64,000 nt of DNA from Rhodocollybia butyracea (GCA_015501585.1 JADNRY010000236.1:31700-95699), one strand, 5' to 3'. Positions 11,909 to 24,546 are shown, counted from the first letter of the stretch. Notes: generated by a model from the letters alone, not told the origin. Numbers and translations are program-made.

Positions 11909-12059
11909 TGAGATATTTTGACTGAGCTTGTGGAGCAATGGATAAATAAATTGTACTTACTATGCTCTTGTTCTTTTTCTTCCATCATGAGAATGGTGGT
12001 AATATCGCTAAAGCTTCAAGGATGTTGCAGCCAAGTACCCCGTCGGGAGAGAGAACGCG

Positions 12060-12530
12060 GCTAGAATAGCGAAGACAAATGCTGGTGAAAACGCTAGCGG
12101 TACTTTATCGATGCCATCGTTGAGAATGAATTATTACAATTGTACGGGTAACGGGATGAAAGAAAAACGAGAAACGATATGCTCACACGCTCTTGCGCTG
12201 CACTGCCACTGTCCGTTAATCAGATTGTCCAAGAATCATCCTTTTCACCCATATAACGATCGTACTACTGTAGAGTCCCTCTTGGAATATATCGTGATTC
12301 TGTCAGGACCCAAACTTTCAGACTCGAGCCTAGCTCATTGTAACAAAGGGGAAAAAAGAAAGAAAGAAGCACGCAGATCATTGCCTCATATATAAGTATC
12401 TTTAGGGAGATCCGGAAGTGGAGTATACACAGTCGGAAAGCTATCAGTAATCTAACAATATAGCTGAATAGAGCCTACTAAACCCAGAGCCAATGTATCT
12501 CAGTGTCGATAGTTTGTCAGTAAGGGCCAG
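12060..12530. repeat. Duplicated spacer, three copies in the window
   Basis: Matches 5690-6060 and 23000-23430, including AATATATCGTGATTCTGTCA, a purine-rich AAGAAAGAAAG stretch and GGGAGATCCGGAAG. No conserved coding frame. It lies between GST and hydrophobin copies in two of the three places. Confidence 0.75.
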
Positions 12531-12718
12531 ACCGGGCCATCTAACTTTTGCAGGCAGCCAGGTACTTAACGGCCACTGCATAGTCATCATACTGTCTTGC
12601 TGTTTGCCACTCCTTCAAAGTTACTTTGACACATTGTTAATCAGTATAGGAACAGATACAACTTGTTGCAGTCCAACTATGCTCATGGAGCAGAGTCGAG
12701 AGTCACCATTGTTCAGAC

Positions 12719-13322
<604 letters not shown>

Positions 13323-13949
13323 AATGGGTCTGGGTAATGGAGAGTAATAGAGTACTGAACTTCGACGAGTTTTGGTTGTTCGAGTGAGGAGCTTCCTCCC
13401 AACTTTGTGATAGCTTTTATACCGTTTCTCCGAGTCTGCTACACACAGACCCGATCCTGCCGAAGTGGGATCCGATGAGTACTCAGTACTACTGGTCCCC
13501 TCCAGCCATGCTGACCCCCAGTCCCTAAAGTAAATCTCGCCTGATTCTCTTCATCATTACAAGTGGTGCAAAAATGGCACGACAGATGGTTTGGTATTGA
13601 GGTCGTAAGAACATGAGCCATAACTCTTATACTATGTAGTACATTTAAAGTTTTCGGATCCTGACTCTTTATTCTCAGAGGTCATGTAGTACATTTGAAG
13701 GATTTCATCTTGGAGGTCGAAATTTGGTCGAAATTGTCTTTGCATTCCTTGATTCTGGAGTGGTAGGCTGTGGTAGGTATGTTTTAAGTACTGCCCGTGG
13801 AATACAATACAATCTACAGCAATTCAGAGCTGCTGTTCGGTACGAAAAAGCGGTAAGTGCGCTACTATGTAATCATCTGGAAGAATGATAAAAAGACAAT
13901 CATACCTGATTAGTTTGTCTCTCGAAGGCAGACTATCAGTCGAGATTAC

Positions 13950-14237
13950 TGTAGAAGTCAACTACGCTCAGTTGAATGGAAACCAACTATATTTAGATAG
14001 TATGTACCTGTAGAAGTCAACTACGCTACGAGGTTATTAGTGAATGATCTAAGTATAAAGTGTATACAAGCAAGCTCACCTCAGTTGAATGGAAACCAAC
14101 TGAGGTGGCTTGAAGACACCGTCGAACGTGATATAGTAGGTACTGTACAGTTATCAGTAAGCACGGCGTATATCAAAAAGGATATGTCAAAGCAGGGAAT
14201 ACTGTCCTGATAGAGCGTACGAAGTGATACTCCAACA
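13950..14237 (-). mobile_element. Solo LTR, copia-like
   Basis: 288 bp beginning TGTAGAAGTC and ending CTCCAACA on plus, so TG...CA, flanked by the direct repeat ATTAC (13945-13949 and 14238-14242). The paralogous segment at about 7260 lacks it and shows a single ATTAC. It contains an internal hairpin with CACCTCAGTT / AACTGAGGTG. On minus it starts TGTTGGAGTATC, resembling the other TGTTGG LTRs here, so orientation is tentatively minus. Confidence 0.8.
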
Positions 14238-14565
14238 ATTACAGATTAGTCTACTACTAGACACCCTAGATAGTCAACAACAATTTATCTTTTGTCTGAG
14301 CCCCTTTGTCTTCGGTGATGGCAATTTTTTCTCTTGTTACTGCCCGAGTATATCAATCAGCAAAAGCCGGGTTGTGTACTAAGACAACGCTGGAGAGAGC
14401 CTGTCACTGCTCCCAGCGCTTCCAGAGCCCCATTCTGGTATTTATTCAATGCATTTGCTGGGGTAAATGCTTAAAATTTTATGTACAGGTTTTGCTGATG
14501 CATTTTTCCAAATGAGTAGTAGTACACTTGCTGGTTTTTGGGTACCGAATTACAGCAGAAACCCA

Positions 14566-16462
14566 TTGAATTCACCATAGACCTCTTCCCAAACAAGAAT
14601 CCGGATCTATATTTTTTAATCATGGGCGGTCATGTCCAAGTAATTTTAAACTTGTTTAAATCATCTCTGACTGTATTTAATCCACAGCTCTGCTCTACTA
14701 CGTTGCTCCACACTGATTGTACAGTTCTTACAGTTCTTCAATAGTATTTATTTAAACAAAGAGATTTAAGTAAAAGATTTAAACAAGTACTTTAATCGGA
14801 AGATTCAAGCAGTGGATCTAAACGAAAGCCGAATGAATTGCACCATGATTTAAACCAGAATTAAACAACGGTTTTGAACTTCGAAATACAATGCTTCATT
14901 CAAACATGGACTCTGGCCAAATTCAGAGTTGAAGGCACCTGAATATGACATCCTAACGCTGTTCACGAGTCGCACATACTTACCTAAAACTCTCGCCAAT
15001 TGCTTCTGCCTCCTGACCTCTAGTCATGACTTGCTTGTGACTTGCCCTTCAAGACACTATTTTGTCAGTTAATGATCACGGAGCGAGTATAAGTAACAAC
15101 TGCTACTCACTTCGTGCATTGAGATGAGGTAGCTAGTCTGGTGCCCGTACCTGGTGAGTGGTGCTGATGGTGGTGGTCAACAAGAGAAAGGCAAACAAAG
15201 TAGAACTGACTTCGCTAATGGCAGTGGACTAGCCACGTGCATCAGGCTGAACAATGGAATCAAACAATACTTAAACATTTGAATTTTTGAACGGTTTGGG
15301 CCATTGTAAGCCATTGTTTGATTTTATTGTGTAGTTGTGAGCCGGTAACCTGACTTCGAAAAGTTCTATTACCTTTGCTTATTTGCTTTTCTCTTGTCAA
15401 CTTTCACCACCTTCCACAGCACCACCCCTTTTCCACGGCCAGTTGCGGGCAAGCTAGCCACCTCATTTCGAAAATTTCGACGACTTCCACAGATAGAGTG
15501 CAACTCTGCACAAGTGTATGTGTAATTGGTGAGTTTTTTGAGCTCCTGATCGTCCCTGAAACTCGCAGCCTGTACTAAGATCTAAGGCTGAAGGATTTGG
15601 AGTGAGTGAATAGCGAGAGTCCCAGGCTTTGTCCCACAAGATAGCAATCGACCGTCTAATCAGGTTATCTTAATTTCGGTGAGTCTGCTTCGTGTGTGGC
15701 GTGTGTTTAAATAATAAGCTAAGTACGCCAAGTTGTGGTTTAGTGTACATAAGTTTAAATGGTGAGGATTTTTGACGCGGTCTTTGTTCAAAGGGTCTGG
15801 TTTAAATCACACAGTTTGTTCAAATATTAGTTTACTATGTTCTCACTTAAATGTTTTGTTTAAATGCTGGCACTTAAACTCGAAGTTTCCTTAGTTAGGT
15901 GTTTAGTTATGGTGTAGTAACTGTTTAAACAACAGTAATTAAACATGTTTAAATGGGCTTGGACATGACCGCCCTTGATTAAAAAATATAGATCCGGTAT
16001 CAGCCCAAACACCTCTCTCCTCCCCTCCTCCCCAGTCCGCTCCCGCAAGCTTCGCTTTCATATCCGGTAAAGCTCCCAGCTATGGGCTACTCAACGCTAT
16101 CGAACAGATCCAAAATCTTGATCGGTGATGAGAAGGAGTTCACCACCGCTGATGCGGCTATTATTCCGTTCTTTGAGCGAATGGAAGTAGAGCTGAAGAA
16201 CATTTCGGGAGGATTTGAGGAGGGAGAAGGGAGGAAGGCTTGGGAGGCGTTGGTGACTGAGGGGAGGTTTGCGAGGTGGAGGAAGTATTGGACAGATGTT
16301 AAGGCAAGGGAATCGTCTAAGAATACGTTTGACGAGGTATAGTACTGTTTTGAAATTTATTTGAAACCTCGTACTAATCCCTGTTCATCATAATGGGAAT
16401 ACATAGAACAGTCCCAGCGATCGCGCTGGTTGAAGACGCGAGAGGAAGCTGCTGCGAAATGA
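14566..16462 (+). pseudogene. GST relic E, split by a transposon
   Basis: The GST exon 4 sequence starts near 14566 (AGACCTCTTCCCAAAC), is interrupted at 14596-16003, and resumes at 16004 through the TTADAAIIPFF region, the last intron (from 16337) and exon 5 to TGA at 16460-16462. Exons 1-3 are missing, the segment around the former RAKTRFF region is deleted, and the SGFVIGD context is damaged. Confidence 0.85.
14596..16003. mobile_element. 1.4-kb non-autonomous element with 8-bp target duplication, copy 1
   Basis: Bounded by the exact 8-bp direct repeat CCCAAACA (14588-14595 and 16004-16011). Ends share about 35 bp of inverted repeat including CCGGATCTATATTTTTTAAT and GGCGGTCATGTCC. Just inside both ends are many TTTAAAC or GTTTAAA motifs. 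An internal inverted repeat (about 15172-15210 against 15378-15416) makes the two halves partly complementary. No transposase-sized frame exists. An 8-bp duplication fits hAT or KDZ-type elements; the superfamily is inferred. Confidence 0.85.
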
Positions 16463-17360
16463 CTCAGGAGCCTGCTCTGAGGGTAGTTTGACTGAGCCCT
16501 GCAAATCGATGAATAAATTGTACTTACTATTCAGCATCCTTTGTGACTTGCAAAGCAATATGTTTTGTTTCTTCCATCAAGTGAATGGTAGTATCACTTT
16601 GACTGCTTGAAATTGCCTCGCTTTCATCCGAAAATAGGTATGAAACAAAACCTATTCGTTCGGGCCGAATGAATCATTTGCCAAAGCGTAGTTTACCGGA
16701 CGCTTTTCCAGACGGCATGGAACTCATCGACTGTACGGTTTGAATCGATCTTTAAGGGAGTACGCCGTACAGAGAGAAGGCGGTTAGAATAGCGAAGACT
16801 AATGTTAGCAACAAAGGGTAGCGGTACTGCTTTGTTGAGAATGAATTATGTTGAAATTGACGATGACTGCCGAAATGTCAAATTCCTGACTATAAAGTCC
16901 GGAGACTTGAACGTGAAATAGATGGGTGGGGGGTCCTTAAATAAAGGAGACAAGTAATGGGTGGAGAAGCGCTATACTCCTGACACCGAGGTCAACTTAC
17001 GCTAGAGAATATGCTAGATAAGCACTGTTCTCGCTAATCTAATATCCTTTGGGCACAAGTAAAACCAAAACCAAATTCCATTGGATCCTACCTGGTAAGC
17101 AAATATCCGATGAGAATTACGGAAGAGATATCCGCGTGAGGGTAGTGTGAAAGGCAGGAAAGACCAAGAAGAAGTTAAGGCAAGATAAGACGAGACGGTG
17201 AGGTCGCTTCGAATTTTTTTATTGCAAGCTGATCCCGCGAATCCCAAGGAACTAGCTAGCGCGTAACTGACCAGTGGACGGAACGCGATAACGGAGGAGC
17301 GAGATAGGGAGTGAATTAGGAAGGGGACTAGGAAGGGGCCGAGGGGACGATAACAAATGA
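16463..17360. other. Spacer duplicated from other units
   Basis: 16463-16830 matches the 3' flank of the GST genes (5366-5700, 7901-8250). 16910-17350 matches 9540-10180. No supported gene; long minus frames here (17014-17814) are not conserved as protein in the paralogous copy. Confidence 0.55.
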
Positions 17361-17830
17361 ATGGGTTGCGTACGTGTGGCGGTCCCGCAGCATTGGGCTC
17401 GAAAAGCCTTGCTCGAAATCTTGAGCCATGCCTGGTCCTCGAATCGGACTGGTGAGCGCCATTGGCTCGTACCACAACCTTTTCTAACCCACATTGACAG
17501 GTTTGAGATTGCCCAAAGTCGGAAGAGTATGGAGGAAGGGAAGAGGCTCGTGAACGAGTATGGTGCATGCGCTCCCAGAACTGGGTGGCGGGTACCAGAT
17601 GGCGGCAGCACAAGGTAAACGCCACGACGTTTTGAAAGGAAATGGGGTAGTTCCAATTCAGCGTTGATACATGCCAGAGAAGCACCGCGGCATGTCTAGA
17701 GACTTCCCAACGTTCCAATGTTCCAACGAAACCCTCATCCTCATCCAACAACATCAGAAACCATTCCTGATCTTTGTTCCAGCCCTGGACCCGATCGTAC
17801 TCGAAGCCGTCCATTGAAGATCTCCCGAAG
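17361..17830 (+). pseudogene. Unrecognised duplicated coding segment, copy 2
   Basis: Partner of 10188-10632. The middle piece, reading FEIAQSRKSMEEGK and onward to RTGWR, is intact here, preceded by a GT-AG gap at about 17452-17508. The third piece is degraded by deletions and shifts compared with copy 1. No family recognised. Each copy is broken in a different exon, so neither looks functional. Confidence 0.4.
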
Positions 17831-18462
17831 CTGTGTGTGTAGTAGAAACCATAAGGCTATAAGGTTACCGTGGTAAGAACTATGAACATCCGAGCTTGTG
17901 AAGGAGATCGTCGGACTGGATGCTGTATATTGAATGTTCATCGGAAGCCAAATTCAGGCCAAATTGGTTAGTGGAAAGAGTGGAAAGATGTCGAAGCGCC
18001 GAATGACTTTGAGCGCTTGATTTGTCACCGTCCTTCTACTTGAACCAAAAGTTTTCAAAAAGCAATCCAAAAGCCATTGCAGTCTGACGCTACCTCTGCA
18101 TTCGGTTGTGTCGTGGCTGTAAATTAATGTCAAGCTCATCTGGCCATAAATGTTCCTCCTGCTTGCTCGCCGTCATCGATCATCAGCCAACGTTCAACAC
18201 TCTTGTTCATTGCGTTCATCGTTCAAGGATACAATATACCGACATTTGATTAATGCTATGCATTGATGCAAGAACTCATCACTGTCTGTGCTCACTGCTA
18301 TGTTGTAGGTTCTAGTTGGCATTGGCATCGAGCAATGATTCGGCTTAGCGAAGAAGATATTGAACCATAGGTGCGCTTGCTCGTCTCATACTATAGATAC
18401 TGACCTCAATAGCGTCGTAGATTTGCGTTGTATGACTTTCAAGAATCTACATCAGCTTGGAT

Positions 18463-19005
18463 ATGAACTACCTCGACGTCAACTTTTTGACACTGGCTCT
18501 CTTCCGAGTAACACCAAAGGCCTCGATAGAGGAACATTACATAGGATTCTACGACCTAGGCGTAGCGAAGGAAAACACCAACGATGGCAATGTAGCTGAG
18601 AACACCGAAACCAATGAGACCGTGATCATTCAAGTTCCGTCAATGAAAGCCTTTCCGGCCAAAGTATCAAAATACACTGGAAGGAGGCTGGTGATGCCGT
18701 TCCTATCTCTGCAAGAAACGCACGGCTGTCGGCTCTTGTAACGTCCTCTGCCTGCTATCGTCGCCGCCTCTGCTGACCTGTTCATTTACAGGCATCACAC
18801 TGTACAGAAGGCCGTCGCAGCAAAGTAAGTACTAAGTAGTCAACCTCCTTCCCATGACTGGCTCCTTAGCGCCTCAGGCCTCAACAGCCATTTTGTGGAT
18901 ACCAAAAGTAAGGAAGACGCGTTAGCAGGGATGGCAGGTCGTTTACTTCGGTACGTTCGAGTTCCGTCTCAGTCTACGTATCTTACAGTCTGCAGTTTTG
19001 CCTGA
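18463..19005 (+). CDS. Hypothetical protein, four exons
   Basis: Four segments join in one frame through three short GT-AG introns: 18463-18737, 18792-18824, 18870-18950 and 18996-19005, giving 132 residues ending in RLLRFA. The consistent phase across introns of 54, 45 and 45 bp is the main support. The middle holds KYTGRRLVMPFLSLQ and the third exon an Asp/Lys/Glu-rich segment (VDTKSKEDAL). No signal peptide or membrane segment. I do not recognise the family; the true start may lie in an upstream exon (an acceptor-like TCGTAG lies near 18418). It sits between the duplicated cluster and the plus-strand hydrophobin and has no paralogue in the window. Confidence 0.5.
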
Positions 19006-19552
19006 TACTCATGATAGTTCACTGCACTCTACGTCACTGAAGATTTTCTCGTTATTCCGTTTCCAAGAGCAGTGTATACAACAAAAATCCCACTTCCTAC
19101 GTCATCCCCAACGGCAATAGTCTTGAAGCGCTCAGTCAATCTCTATACATCTTACTTCGTTTGTGAGATCTTTCAAAGACGGCTATCATGTCACTATATG
19201 TACCACATGTCGAGTTTTACGCTGCCTATGTCCTCGCACTGCATTAACTGTCGAATGAATTTGGATTCATCTGATCTTCCAGTTTAATCTACCTTGGAAG
19301 CCCACGTTCTGAAATTCAGGGACACCAAATGATATTGCCTTGAAAAGAATCTGTTCAATCCCTCGTCCTTTTGGGTGACTTCAATGACCCAGACCTTCCA
19401 TTCTTCAAATAGGCTCCGTCTCAATATCAAATCTTCTTGTTGCTCCACTCGGACAGCTTTTCGCTGAAGATGACGAGGAAGTAGGATGGGTGGGCTATGT
19501 ACATCTGGGCAAGAGTGGTATCTTTAGGCAGGCTTTGTGGAAAACGAAAAGG
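19006..19552. other. Intergenic upstream of hydrophobin copy 3
   Basis: No coherent frame; contains the promoter region of the hydrophobin gene in its last part. Confidence 0.4.
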
Positions 19553-19559
19553 TATAAAG
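19553..19559 (+). promoter_or_regulatory. TATA box of hydrophobin copy 3
   Basis: TATAAAG 77 bp before the ATG, comparable spacing to the TATA boxes of the other hydrophobin copies. Confidence 0.65.
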
Positions 19560-19635
19560 GCTGGCCTAAAGTTGGAAGGAGTTCTTTACTCGAACAATTA
19601 ACACTCATCGTTCAATTACTCTTCACTACATCATC

Positions 19636-20078
19636 ATGCAGTTCAAACTCGCTTTCATTTCCGCTGCTCTTGCTACTCTTGCACTCGCCTCACCCGCTCC
19701 TCGTAATGAGCCCGCTAGCAGCTGCTCCACTGGTCCTGTCCAGTGCTGCGACAGCGTTCAAACTGCTTCGCAAGCTGGTGCAGACCCCGGCACCCTCATA
19801 CTCCTTGGGCTCATTGGTGTCCTCATTGGGGATGTGACTGGACTTGTTGGTCTTACATGCTCCGGCATTAACGTTGCTGGTGGAGGCACCTGGTAGGCTA
19901 TTTTTAATCATGTGTCAGACTTGAAACTCATCGTTCTTCTTGTTAGCTCTTCTCAAGCTGTCTGCTGTACCGACAACGCCACAGGTAAGGATGATACTCT
20001 ACATCTCATGGTTCTATTACTGACCGAAGCTTGGCAGGTGGACTCATCTCTGTCGGCTGTGTTCCTGTTACTCTCTGA
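19636..20078 (+). CDS. Class I hydrophobin, copy 3 (plus strand)
   Basis: Exons 19636-19892, 19947-19984 and 20038-20078 join to 111 residues. Signal peptide MQFKLAFISAALATLALA, then a slightly longer N-terminus (SPAPRNEPASS) than the other copies, then the eight cysteines: SC, QCC, TC, split-codon C, VCC, GC. The fifth cysteine codon is split by intron 1 exactly as in the other copies, so reading through exon 1 without splicing gives a false GGGTW end. The last exon ends VTL-TGA, as in copy 2. Family function is surface coating after secretion and self-assembly. It is the only copy on the plus strand and the best preserved. Confidence 0.94.
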
Positions 20079-21104
20079 GTTCAAACATCAGTGACTACCA
20101 ACTCTTCAGCTTGACCTGGATGCGTTCAAGTGGGACTTTTTCTATTGAAAATTGTATTCTAAAAAAATCAGTATATAAATATACACCAGTTTTTTATGCT
20201 TTCGGATATGCTTGTCAGCACGCATGGTGCTTTGTCCTTGAAGCAAATCATCTAAGGTGTTGAGTAAATTACGCTTTGACATTTGACCGGCCCGAATGCC
20301 TTGATTTCTTTTTTAAGAGTTACTAGTGGAGTGAGAGATAGCCCTATGAGGTATAAGAATTGAATATGTGTACCCACTAATACTTGTTCTTGGGCAAACC
20401 AGAAACCGAGTCACTCAGGCCTCAAATTTACCATTCACGTAACTTGGAAAATAAAGACAACAAGTACATCTCAATGACAAGTACAATTTGCCACTGTCGC
20501 CGTTCTTTATTGAGATATTGTAACACGAGCCTCGACTGAGGCTTAAATACATTCTCTAAATAGCATAGCATGATTCTTCAGGTTGATGTAGTGAATATAG
20601 TACGTTCTGAAGATCCTGCAGACTAAGAAGGACCGAGTTTGTTATAGTCTGCATAGAGACCTCGCTATTGCCGAAGGGGCATTACTGTTGCCGACAGGAT
20701 GATGCAGAAGGTATAATTCTCGTTGTACAAACTGCTCTTCGAAGCGAGAGTCACGGTCTAATTTTCAGTGATGCTTATGCAGCTAGCTGCATGACATTAT
20801 ACTCATGCGTGTACTAGATCTAAACTAGGACGTATGGTTGCAGAACTCGATCACAGCCCTACCTCGAACCAACAATCTGAGTTGTGAGTCGGGGACCTAT
20901 GTCGTTACACGATATGAACTATCATTTCTATCGCTATCCACTCAGTGGCTTCCATCCTTGGGTAAAACAGTTTACGTCCACTTTGGCTGATAGCTATGAG
21001 AACTTGCTACTCTTGACAAGCCAGACGAAACACCATAGCTGGAGATAGTCTAGATTTTCTCCAGTTTTTCTTCAAGCGTTTACTGCTATCATGTCCGTAG
21101 TAGG
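20079..21104. other. Intergenic, no supported gene
   Basis: 3' flank of the hydrophobin gene followed by AT-rich sequence without motifs or conserved frames. Confidence 0.45.
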
Positions 21105-23430
21105 TCTGGGCCACCGAAGGTAGCTCAGTCAGAATGTCCGCAAGTCAAAGGAAGATTGGAATAGCAGTTTACAAATGCCGCGTGCTGGAAAAGCGCTGCG
21201 GCCTCGTTCCAACTTCTCCAACGTTCCTTCCTCCAACTTTCCCAGAGGCGTTCCAACCTTCCCACCCATATCCTTCAAGGTGAGTTCGAGCTTCCCGAAT
21301 GACGAACAGTTGAATGCTGATACCGGATCTATATTCTTTAATCAAGGGCGGTCATGTCCGAGCGCATTTAAACATGTTTAATTCTTGGTTTAATTACTGT
21401 TGTTTAAACGGTCACTACCACTACACCGTAACTAAACAACTATAGCTAAGGAAACTTCAAGTTTGAGTGCCAGCATTTAAACAAAACATCTAAATTAGAA
21501 CATAAACCAATATTTAAACAAACTGGTTCACTGTAATTTAAACCAGACACTTTAAACAAAGACTGTGTCAAGAATCCTCACCGTTTAAACTTATGTACAC
21601 TAAGCTAAACCACAACTTGGCGTAGCTCATTATTCAAACACACGCACGTCTCGGACTCGCCGAAATTAAAATAACCTGATTAGACGGAACTTGCCTGGAA
21701 CTCTCTGAGTCGTTGTCCAACTTCAAATCCTTCAGCCTCCAGATGTACGGTTAGATCTCAGTAAAGGCTGCAAGTTTCAGGGATGATCAGGATTCAGGAG
21801 CTCAAAAAACTCACCAATCAAACACAAAACGCTCGTGCAGAGATGTACTCTATCTGTGGAAGTCGTCGAAAATTTCGAAATGAGGTGGCTAGCTTGCCAG
21901 CAACTGGCAGTGGCAAAGGGGTGGCACTGAAGGTGATGGAAGTTGACAAGAGAAAAGTAAATAAGCAAAGGTGATAGATCTTTCCGTTACCGGCTGACCA
22001 CTACACAATAAAGATCAAACAATGGATTTTTTCCTTCTTGTGGCCCAAACCGTTCAAAAATTCAAATGCCCAAGTATTGTTCAATTCTATTGTTCAGTGC
22101 ACGACGCACGTGGCTAGCCCACTGCCATTGGTGAAGTTGGTTCTATTTTGTTTGCCTTTCTCTTGTCGACCACCACCTTCGGCACCACTCACCTAGCTTA
22201 TCTCAATGCACGATGTGAGTAGCAGTTGTGACATAAACTCGCTCCATGATCATTATCTGACAAAATAGTGTCAAGAGCAGCCTGCAGGTCAAGAGAGGCC
22301 AGGCGTTCAGAGGCAGAAGCAATTGGCAAGGTTTTAGGTAAGTATATGTGATTCGTGAATAGCATTGGGATGCCTTATTCAGGTGCCTTCAACTGAATTT
22401 GGCCGAGTCCATGTTTGAACAAAGCGCTGTAATTAGAAGTTCAAAACCTTTGTTTAATTCTAGTTTAAATCACAGTGGTGCGATTTTTTTCGGTTTTTGT
22501 TTAGATACATTGTTTGGATATTCTGTTTAAAGTACTTGTTTAAATCTATTACTTAAATCTCTTCGTTTAATTAGATATTGAAGAACTGTAGGAGCTGTAC
22601 AGTCAGTGTAGAGCAGAGTTGTGGATTAAATACAGCCAAAGATGATTTAAACAAGTTTAAAATCACTTGGACATGACCTCCCATGATTAAAAAATATAGA
22701 TCCAGATTCTTTTGAATGGAGTCCGAAGAGGTAAAAGTCGGGGGAAGCGCGGCTATGGGCATCCCAGGAAAAGGAACGGTCCAAAGAATTCTTTGGTCAT
22801 GTTGGTGGCCGGAGGTTGGGGCAGAGACTGGGAAGCTCTGGACGGAAGAGATTTAGGTTTGTAAGCGCTCGACATCGAAACCTCTTCCCAAACACCTCCC
22901 AGTGTGCACTTACTATGTTCTTGTTCTTTGTCTTCCATCGATTTGCTAGCATGTTGCAGTCGAGTATGCCGTCAGGAGGGAGAGTGCGGCTAGAATAGAG
23001 AAAAGAGATGCTGGTGACAAAAGGTAACGTTACTTCATCTATCATCGTTGAACTTTTGAACGTTGAGGTAGTAGTACGGGATGGAAAAGGAAAAACAAAA
23101 CATACTCACACGTGCTCTTGCACTCTGTCAATCAAATGATTGTCCTGGACCTTTCACCCATATAACCATCGCACGTAGAGTCCCTCTTGGAATATATCGT
23201 GATTCTGTCAATATGTACATCCTCTCCTTAGTGTTCTGTCAGGACCCAAATGACAGCCTCCCAGAGACCAGTTCACTGGTAACAGGGGGGAAAAAAGAAA
23301 GAAAAAAATGCGGAGATCATTGCCTCATATATAGGGAGATCCAGAAGTCGGAGTATATACGGAAAGCTATTCCCCAGCCCAATCTAACAATATAAGCTGA
23401 ATAGAGTCTACTAGAACTTACTAGAACCTG
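21105..23430. repeat. Third, partial copy of the duplicated unit
   Basis: 21105-21316 plus 22711-22845 match 10.86-11.15 kb; 22855-22900 retains the junction into a GST (GACATCGAAACCTCTTCCCA) but almost all GST sequence is deleted; 22905-23430 matches 11.95-12.48 kb. Homology stops near 23430, before any hydrophobin. Confidence 0.75.
21317..22710. mobile_element. 1.4-kb non-autonomous element, copy 2 (inverted)
   Basis: Reverse complement of 14596-16003 with the same ends. Flanks are GTTGAATG (21309-21316) and TTTGAATG (22711-22718), an 8-bp duplication with one mismatch. The paralogous segment near 11058 lacks the insertion. TTTAAAC motifs again crowd both ends and the middle contains the same internal inverted repeat. 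No coding capacity. Confidence 0.85.
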
Positions 23431-24372
23431 GTAGCTCCTCAGGAAGATGTGAATCATCCTTGGCAAAGGGGTGTTCTTCCGGATGAAAGGGGAGTATAAA
23501 TGGATACAGGGCATGACAACCAGTCTCATATGAAGAATGAGAAATTGACAAAAATTGCACACTGTGATGATTCCATTAAATTTCCTGACTGTATCTAAAC
23601 ATCAGGTTGCAACTAATATACAGACCGAAAACCTAGAGAACAGCCTTTGAAAGGACCATGGAAAGTGTAAAAACACACACTTGTGCTCAGGAGAAATTGC
23701 TTGCCGTCCCTCACTATGCTGATTTGCTGGGAGATATGATAGATGAGGATGAAAACTGAGCATGGTCAAAAGCTCACTTTGAGTGAGAGCAGCTGGAGGA
23801 CGGAAATGGCAAAGTGGGTACACAAAGCTTGTGAAGCTGAGTGAGAGGAGGGAGAAGGAGATACTGAGCTACCTGAGTGTCCAGCACTAACTGCACCAAT
23901 CATCCCATCAACATCTCAGTCATCTTACTAACCTCTGAAGCTCACTCTTGCAGAGCTTTTTGGTGAGTTATCAAAGTGAGCGCAAAGGTCAAGGAGGGCT
24001 ATTTATCAAAAGGCAGAGCTTATGGAAGCTCTGGCTAACATTGATGAGGATTCTATCCTCGACAATGGTGCAATCAAGATTGATGATGATGAAGTGTATC
24101 AGGAATGATATTTGTAGCACAAATTCACACAGCTGTTTAAAATCAATAAAATTGATTTTAGGCCTTAAATAGACCTAAGCCTTTAAGGTCTGGGATTTCT
24201 TATCTAAGGCCATAATGTAGAACACTGGAACTTATCACTCATTGTAGAACCTTTAAAAATGACCAGGAGGTCTTGGGTTCAAGTCTGGGTGTGACCAATG
24301 TTGCAAACGCTGGAGCAAGCACCCACCCGGCAGGTAAGTGCTCAGGAACTGGTACCTGTGTACATGTGGACT
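23431..24372. other. Unassigned stretch before the telomere-like repeats
   Basis: Short frames only. A small inverted repeat around TAGGCCTTAAATAGACC at about 24160 is visible. The stretch at about 24270-24300 has a B-box-like GGTTCAAGTC but no foldable tRNA. Confidence 0.35.
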
Positions 24373-24527
24373 TAGTTAGGGTTAGGGGTTGGATTAGGGG
24401 TTAGGGTTGAGAATATCACTGAGGTGCATTTTAGGTTAGGGTTAAGATTACACCGACTTAACCCTAATTTAGGGTTAGGTTGTCTTAGGTTTGGGGCTAG
24501 GTTTGGGTTAGGGTTAGGGTCACCCCA
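24373..24527. repeat. Degenerate interstitial TTAGGG repeats
   Basis: About nine TTAGGG units plus one inverted CCCTAA occurrence lie within 155 bp, mixed with TTAGGGG, TTAGGT and TTTGGGG variants. TTAGGG is the usual telomere repeat of basidiomycetes. The array sits directly beside the poly(A) end of the LINE. Confidence 0.75.
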
Positions 24528-24531
24528 GGTT

Positions 24532-24546
24532 GGCAGCCTCAATCTT
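24532..24546. repeat. Left copy of the LINE target-site duplication
   Basis: GGCAGCCTCAATCTT, repeated exactly at 38079-38093. The last one or two T merge with the poly-T. Confidence 0.85.

Noticed and set aside
17014..17814. 266-codon frame on minus
   Set aside because: Not conserved as protein in the paralogous block at 9.96-10.65 kb, and it overlaps the plus-strand segment whose differences are silent in the plus frame.
24262..24304. tRNA or SINE head
   Set aside because: A GGTTCAAGTC B-box-like stretch and a terminal ACCA are present, but the arms do not pair and no A box lies at the right distance.
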